DNA of 29,929 bases from Clostridia bacterium (GTDB lineage: Bacteria > Bacillota > DSM-16504 > Desulfitibacterales > Desulfitibacteraceae), in contig JAGXSK010000389.1 of assembly GCA_018333845.1 (NCBI GenBank), positions 1-29,929 on the forward strand. The letters run 5' to 3'. The notes under the pieces are model-generated. The model saw only the letters and a list, made by a program, of their open reading frames with translations. It did no database searches and had not been told where the DNA came from. Below, piece after piece: positions 27,494 to 29,929 of the stretch. The translations under genes and the position numbers were made by a program. Numbering within the stretch: the stretch's first letter is position 1; every line of letters begins with the position of its first letter.

Positions 27494-29038
27494 CTAATAA
27501 AGCTGGTAGTCTTTAATTAATCTATCATAATCTCTATATTGAATGGACTCAGCTAAATGCTCTGTTTTTATTTCATCTGAGTTGTCTAGATCAGCGATTG
27601 TTCTTGCCAGTTTAAGTATATTATTATATGAGCGCATTGAAAAAGAATATTTTTCATATATCATATCATATAACCTTTTTGCATCATTATTTAGTTCGCA
27701 ATATCTCTTAATTTGTTTTATATTCATTTCTGAATTAGCAGCTATACTGCATTTAGAAAATCTTTCGTTCTGCCTTTGTTTTGCCATTTCAACTCGTTGT
27801 TTAACCACTTGACTTGTTTCCCCTTTTTGGGTCCTATAAGCAGTTAGCTCACTCTTTTTAATCCTTGGAACCTGAACTTGTAAACCAAACCTATCTAATA
27901 AAGGCCCAGATATTTTAGATAAGTATTTTTTTATTTGCATGGGTGTACATATACAATCCTGTAAATCATCACCAAGATACCCACATGGACATGGATTTAA
28001 GGCTCCAATAAGGGTAAAGGTAGCAGGAAATTTAACTGCTGCAGCTACTCTGCTTATTAATACCTCCCTATCCTCTAAGGGCTGCCTTAAAGCCTCTAAA
28101 ACCCTTTTATGGTACTCTGTCAATTCATCTAAAAAAAGAACACCATGGGTTGCTAAACTTATTTCACCAGGTTTGGGTATAGTTCCTCCTCCTATCAGAC
28201 TGGCCTGGCTTATGTTGTGATGTGGAGCTCTAAAAGGTCGTTCAGTAATTAATGGGTTGTCTCTGGGCAGAAGTCCACTGACACTATATATCTTTGTAAC
28301 CTCTAAAGACTCCTGCAGTGTCATCTCTGGCAGTATACTGACCATTGCCCTAGCTAACATTGTCTTTCCTGAACCAGGAGGCCCAAGCAACAGTACATTG
28401 TGCCCACCAGCAGCTGCTATCTCCAGGGCCCTTTTAGCATTTGATTGTCCAACTACGTCAGCAAAATCAACTTGTTCATTCTTTCGGGACATTAACGGCA
28501 TGGAATAATCCATGGGAGCCAAGTCTCTTTTGCCGTTTAAAAATTCTATAACTTCCTTAAGGGTATTTAAACCATATGCCCTGATCCCAGCAGCCAGGGC
28601 AGCTTCTCGACCATTATCCTGGGGTACTATCATTCTAGAAATCTTTTTATTCGCTAATCCCGAAGCCATTACCAATACACCTGGCACCATCCTTAATTCG
28701 CCTGACAAGGATAGTTGGCCAAGTAAAAAGAAATCATCTAATCTGTCCATACTAACCTGACCTGTAGCAGCTAACACTCCTATGGCAATGGCTAGATCAT
28801 AAATAGGTCCTTCCTTTTTTATATCGGCAGGAGCCAGGTTAATGGTTACTCTTTTTGGAGGAAAATTAAATCCAGAATTTTTAATTGCAGCCCTAACCCT
28901 TTCCTTTGACTCTCTAATGGATGTATCCGGCAAACCAACTATATCAAAAGCTGGCAATCCGGGAGAAACATCCACTTCTACTTGCATGGGATAGCTCTCC
29001 AAACCTAATATGGAACAACTGTTTACAACTGCTAGCAT
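27494..29038 (-). CDS. YifB/ComM family Mg-chelatase-like AAA ATPase
   Basis: The 514-residue protein has the three parts of this family. The N-terminal Lon-like domain (about 1-170) carries PGLPAFDIVGLPDTSIRESKERVRAA. The Mg-chelatase-type AAA core (about 190-400) has Walker A GPPGSGKT (219-226), Walker B VLFLDE (300-305) and the cysteine motif NPCPCGY...CICTP. A C-terminal helical domain follows. In proteobacteria ComM is a branch-migration helicase in transformation; the Firmicutes role is less clear. A transformation link would fit dprA two genes on, but this is inference. I use the ATG at 29038 (AAAGGAG about 11 nt upstream), which gives the family's MLAVVNSCSILGLE start. A start 31 codons earlier adds a non-conserved hydrophobic leader. 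Confidence 0.95.
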   Translation of the reverse strand: MLAVVNSCSILGLESYPMQVEVDVSPGLPAFDIVGLPDTSIRESKERVRAAIKNSGFNFPPKRVTINLAPADIKKEGPIYDLAIAIGVLAATGQVSMDRLDDFFLLGQLSLSGELRMVPGVLVMASGLANKKISRMIVPQDNGREAALAAGIRAYGLNTLKEVIEFLNGKRDLAPMDYSMPLMSRKNEQVDFADVVGQSNAKRALEIAAAGGHNVLLLGPPGSGKTMLARAMVSILPEMTLQESLEVTKIYSVSGLLPRDNPLITERPFRAPHHNISQASLIGGGTIPKPGEISLATHGVLFLDELTEYHKRVLEALRQPLEDREVLISRVAAAVKFPATFTLIGALNPCPCGYLGDDLQDCICTPMQIKKYLSKISGPLLDRFGLQVQVPRIKKSELTAYRTQKGETSQVVKQRVEMAKQRQNERFSKCSIAANSEMNIKQIKRYCELNNDAKRLYDMIYEKYSFSMRSYNNILKLARTIADLDNSDEIKTEHLAESIQYRDYDRLIKDYQLY

Positions 29039-29096
29039 TATTATATAAACTCCTTTGGCACTTAAAAAATAGAAAAATATCAATAATACTCTAATT

Positions 29097-29127
29097 CTGC
29101 CTGTTTCTATATTTTTCCTGCCAGGAA
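29097..29127 (-). repeat. Short palindrome and direct repeat upstream of the YifB-like gene
   Basis: TTCCTGCCAGGAA (29115-29127, plus strand) is a perfect 13-nt palindrome around a central C. On the minus strand its GGCAG half recurs exactly 21 bp downstream (29101-29097), about two helical turns away. Both lie in AT-rich non-coding sequence about 60-90 bp before the YifB-like start. It could be a protein-binding site; nothing proves it. Confidence 0.3.
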
Positions 29128-29210
29128 GCATAAATAATATTGATTCTAATACAAAAACCCCGTATTTTATAGAACTGTTTTATAAATATACTCTATAAAG
29201 CGGCTTATAC

Positions 29211-29229
29211 ATTATAAACATTCATGTTT
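29211..29229 (-). promoter_or_regulatory. Palindrome abutting a -10-like element in the ROK/YifB gap
   Basis: AAACAT-TC-ATGTTT (29216-29229) is a perfect 6-bp-arm inverted repeat. On the minus strand it runs into TATAAT (29216-29211), a consensus -10. A -35 at the right distance is poor (TATTTA). The layout resembles an operator over a promoter for the YifB-like and tex genes. The rest of the 237-bp gap (29039-29275) is AT-rich, with no gene seen. Confidence 0.35.
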
Positions 29230-29275
29230 TTTATAAATATTGACTAAATATTACTTTTTGCAGTAAAATCAGCAT

Positions 29276-29929
29276 TTAATAAGTAGATTCTACCATAGCC
29301 AGGGCTGCAGCACCAATAACCCCAGTTTTTGCACCCAGATATGCTGGCTGTATTTCTACTTTAGAAGCTGGGCCATAGGCCAGCTTTTTTACCCTTTTAC
29401 GTACCCTTGTAAATAGTAAATCCCCCACTTTGGCTACCCCTCCTCCTATAATTACCTTTTCAGGATTAATAACATTTACAAGATTTGCAATGCCAATACC
29501 TAAAAAATCAATAGCCCGATCTGTAACTTCAGTAGAAACCATATCACCCATTTCTCTGGCCTTGAAGACATGTTCCGCCCTGATATCATTAAGAGCAGCC
29601 AGTTTTGTAACCATACTCTTTTGTCCTGCCTTAATTCTTTCTATAACTCCCCTGGCAATGGCACTGCCTGAGCTTATGGTTTCCCAACAACCTTTATTTC
29701 CGCAATTGCATTCATCTCCATTTATATCAAGAATCATATGCCCTATTTCTCCGGCAGCCCCCCAGGCCCCATTGAGAAGACTTCCATTAACGATTAAACC
29801 GCCACCAATACCAGTACTTACAGTAAGATAAATCATATGCCTGGCTCCTGTCCCACTTCCAAAAATATGCTCAGCTAAAGCTGCAGCATTTGCATCATTG
29901 TTTAATGTAACTGGAATATTATATTTAGA
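29276..29929 (-). CDS. ROK family sugar kinase, probable glucokinase (partial, C-terminal 217 residues)
   Basis: The frame is open to the window edge, so the N-terminus with the ATP-binding loop lies outside; the first visible residues are SKYNIPVTLNNDANAAALAEH. NDAN contains the catalytic Asp. YLTVSTGIGGGLIVNG is the phosphate/ROK motif. EIGHMILDINGDECNCGNKGCWE is the sugar-binding Glu/His plus the ROK zinc motif (His and three Cys in CNCGNKGC). The C-terminal INPEKVIIGGGVA is also typical. Glucose phosphorylation is the usual role of such Firmicutes proteins; another hexose or N-acetylsugar cannot be excluded. The kinase form is more likely than a ROK repressor because the catalytic Asp is kept, but the missing N-terminus would decide. 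Confidence 0.92.
   Translation of the reverse strand, partial: SKYNIPVTLNNDANAAALAEHIFGSGTGARHMIYLTVSTGIGGGLIVNGSLLNGAWGAAGEIGHMILDINGDECNCGNKGCWETISSGSAIARGVIERIKAGQKSMVTKLAALNDIRAEHVFKAREMGDMVSTEVTDRAIDFLGIGIANLVNVINPEKVIIGGGVAKVGDLLFTRVRKRVKKLAYGPASKVEIQPAYLGAKTGVIGAAALAMVESTY

Noticed and set aside
29039..29131. 31-residue hydrophobic N-terminal extension of the YifB-like protein
   Set aside because: The family starts at the internal ATG, which has its own AAAGGAG. The extension runs through the palindromic non-coding region and looks like chance translation.

Overview
The window is about 30 kb of AT-rich DNA in which every gene I can support lies on the minus strand, so the biology reads from high to low coordinates. 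Gene content and order point to a low-GC, probably spore-forming member of the Clostridia (Firmicutes). The blocks dprA-topA-trmFO-xerC-hslV-hslU-codY and rpsB-tsf-pyrH-frr-uppS-cdsA-dxr-rseP-ispG-proS-polC-rimP-nusA match the conserved Firmicutes arrangement known from Bacillus subtilis. The flagellar operon that separates codY from rpsB in B. subtilis is absent. ispG sits between rseP and proS, and a YtvI-type membrane protein lies between cdsA and dxr. I did not identify a species.

Layout in transcription order. (1) 29929-29276: 3' part of a ROK-family sugar kinase, then about 240 bp of AT-rich spacer with small palindromes. (2) 29038-25303: a YifB/ComM-type AAA ATPase and the RNA-binding protein Tex, closed by a hairpin terminator. 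(3) 25134-20578: dprA, topA and trmFO, then a 120-bp spacer with a candidate promoter. (4) 20448-16742: xerC, hslV, hslU, codY. (5) A strong sigma-A-type promoter and a structured leader drive rpsB and tsf, followed by a strong terminator at 15099-15125. (6) 15030-5096: pyrH, frr, a single-PASTA-domain small protein, uppS, cdsA, the YtvI-like protein, dxr, rseP, ispG, proS and a family-2 glycosyltransferase, most separated by fewer than 30 bp. (7) polC, a terminator, a promoter, then rimP and the first 251 codons of nusA, which runs off the window.

The genes cover translation (S2, EF-Ts, RRF, ProRS, RimP, TrmFO), transcription (NusA, CodY), DNA maintenance (PolC, TopA, XerC, DprA), isoprenoid, undecaprenyl and phospholipid precursor synthesis (Dxr, IspG, UppS, CdsA) and proteolysis (HslUV, RseP).

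The two most interesting points are these. PolC is only 1227 residues long because the 3'-5' exonuclease domain normally nested in its PHP domain is cleanly absent, while all visible PHP and polymerase active-site residues are kept. Between frr and uppS there is a 72-residue PASTA-like protein whose best-supported start codon is ATT, ending in a hairpin that covers its stop codon. The rpsB leader may be a regulatory RNA. I saw no tRNA or rRNA genes, CRISPR arrays, insertion sequences or prophage genes.
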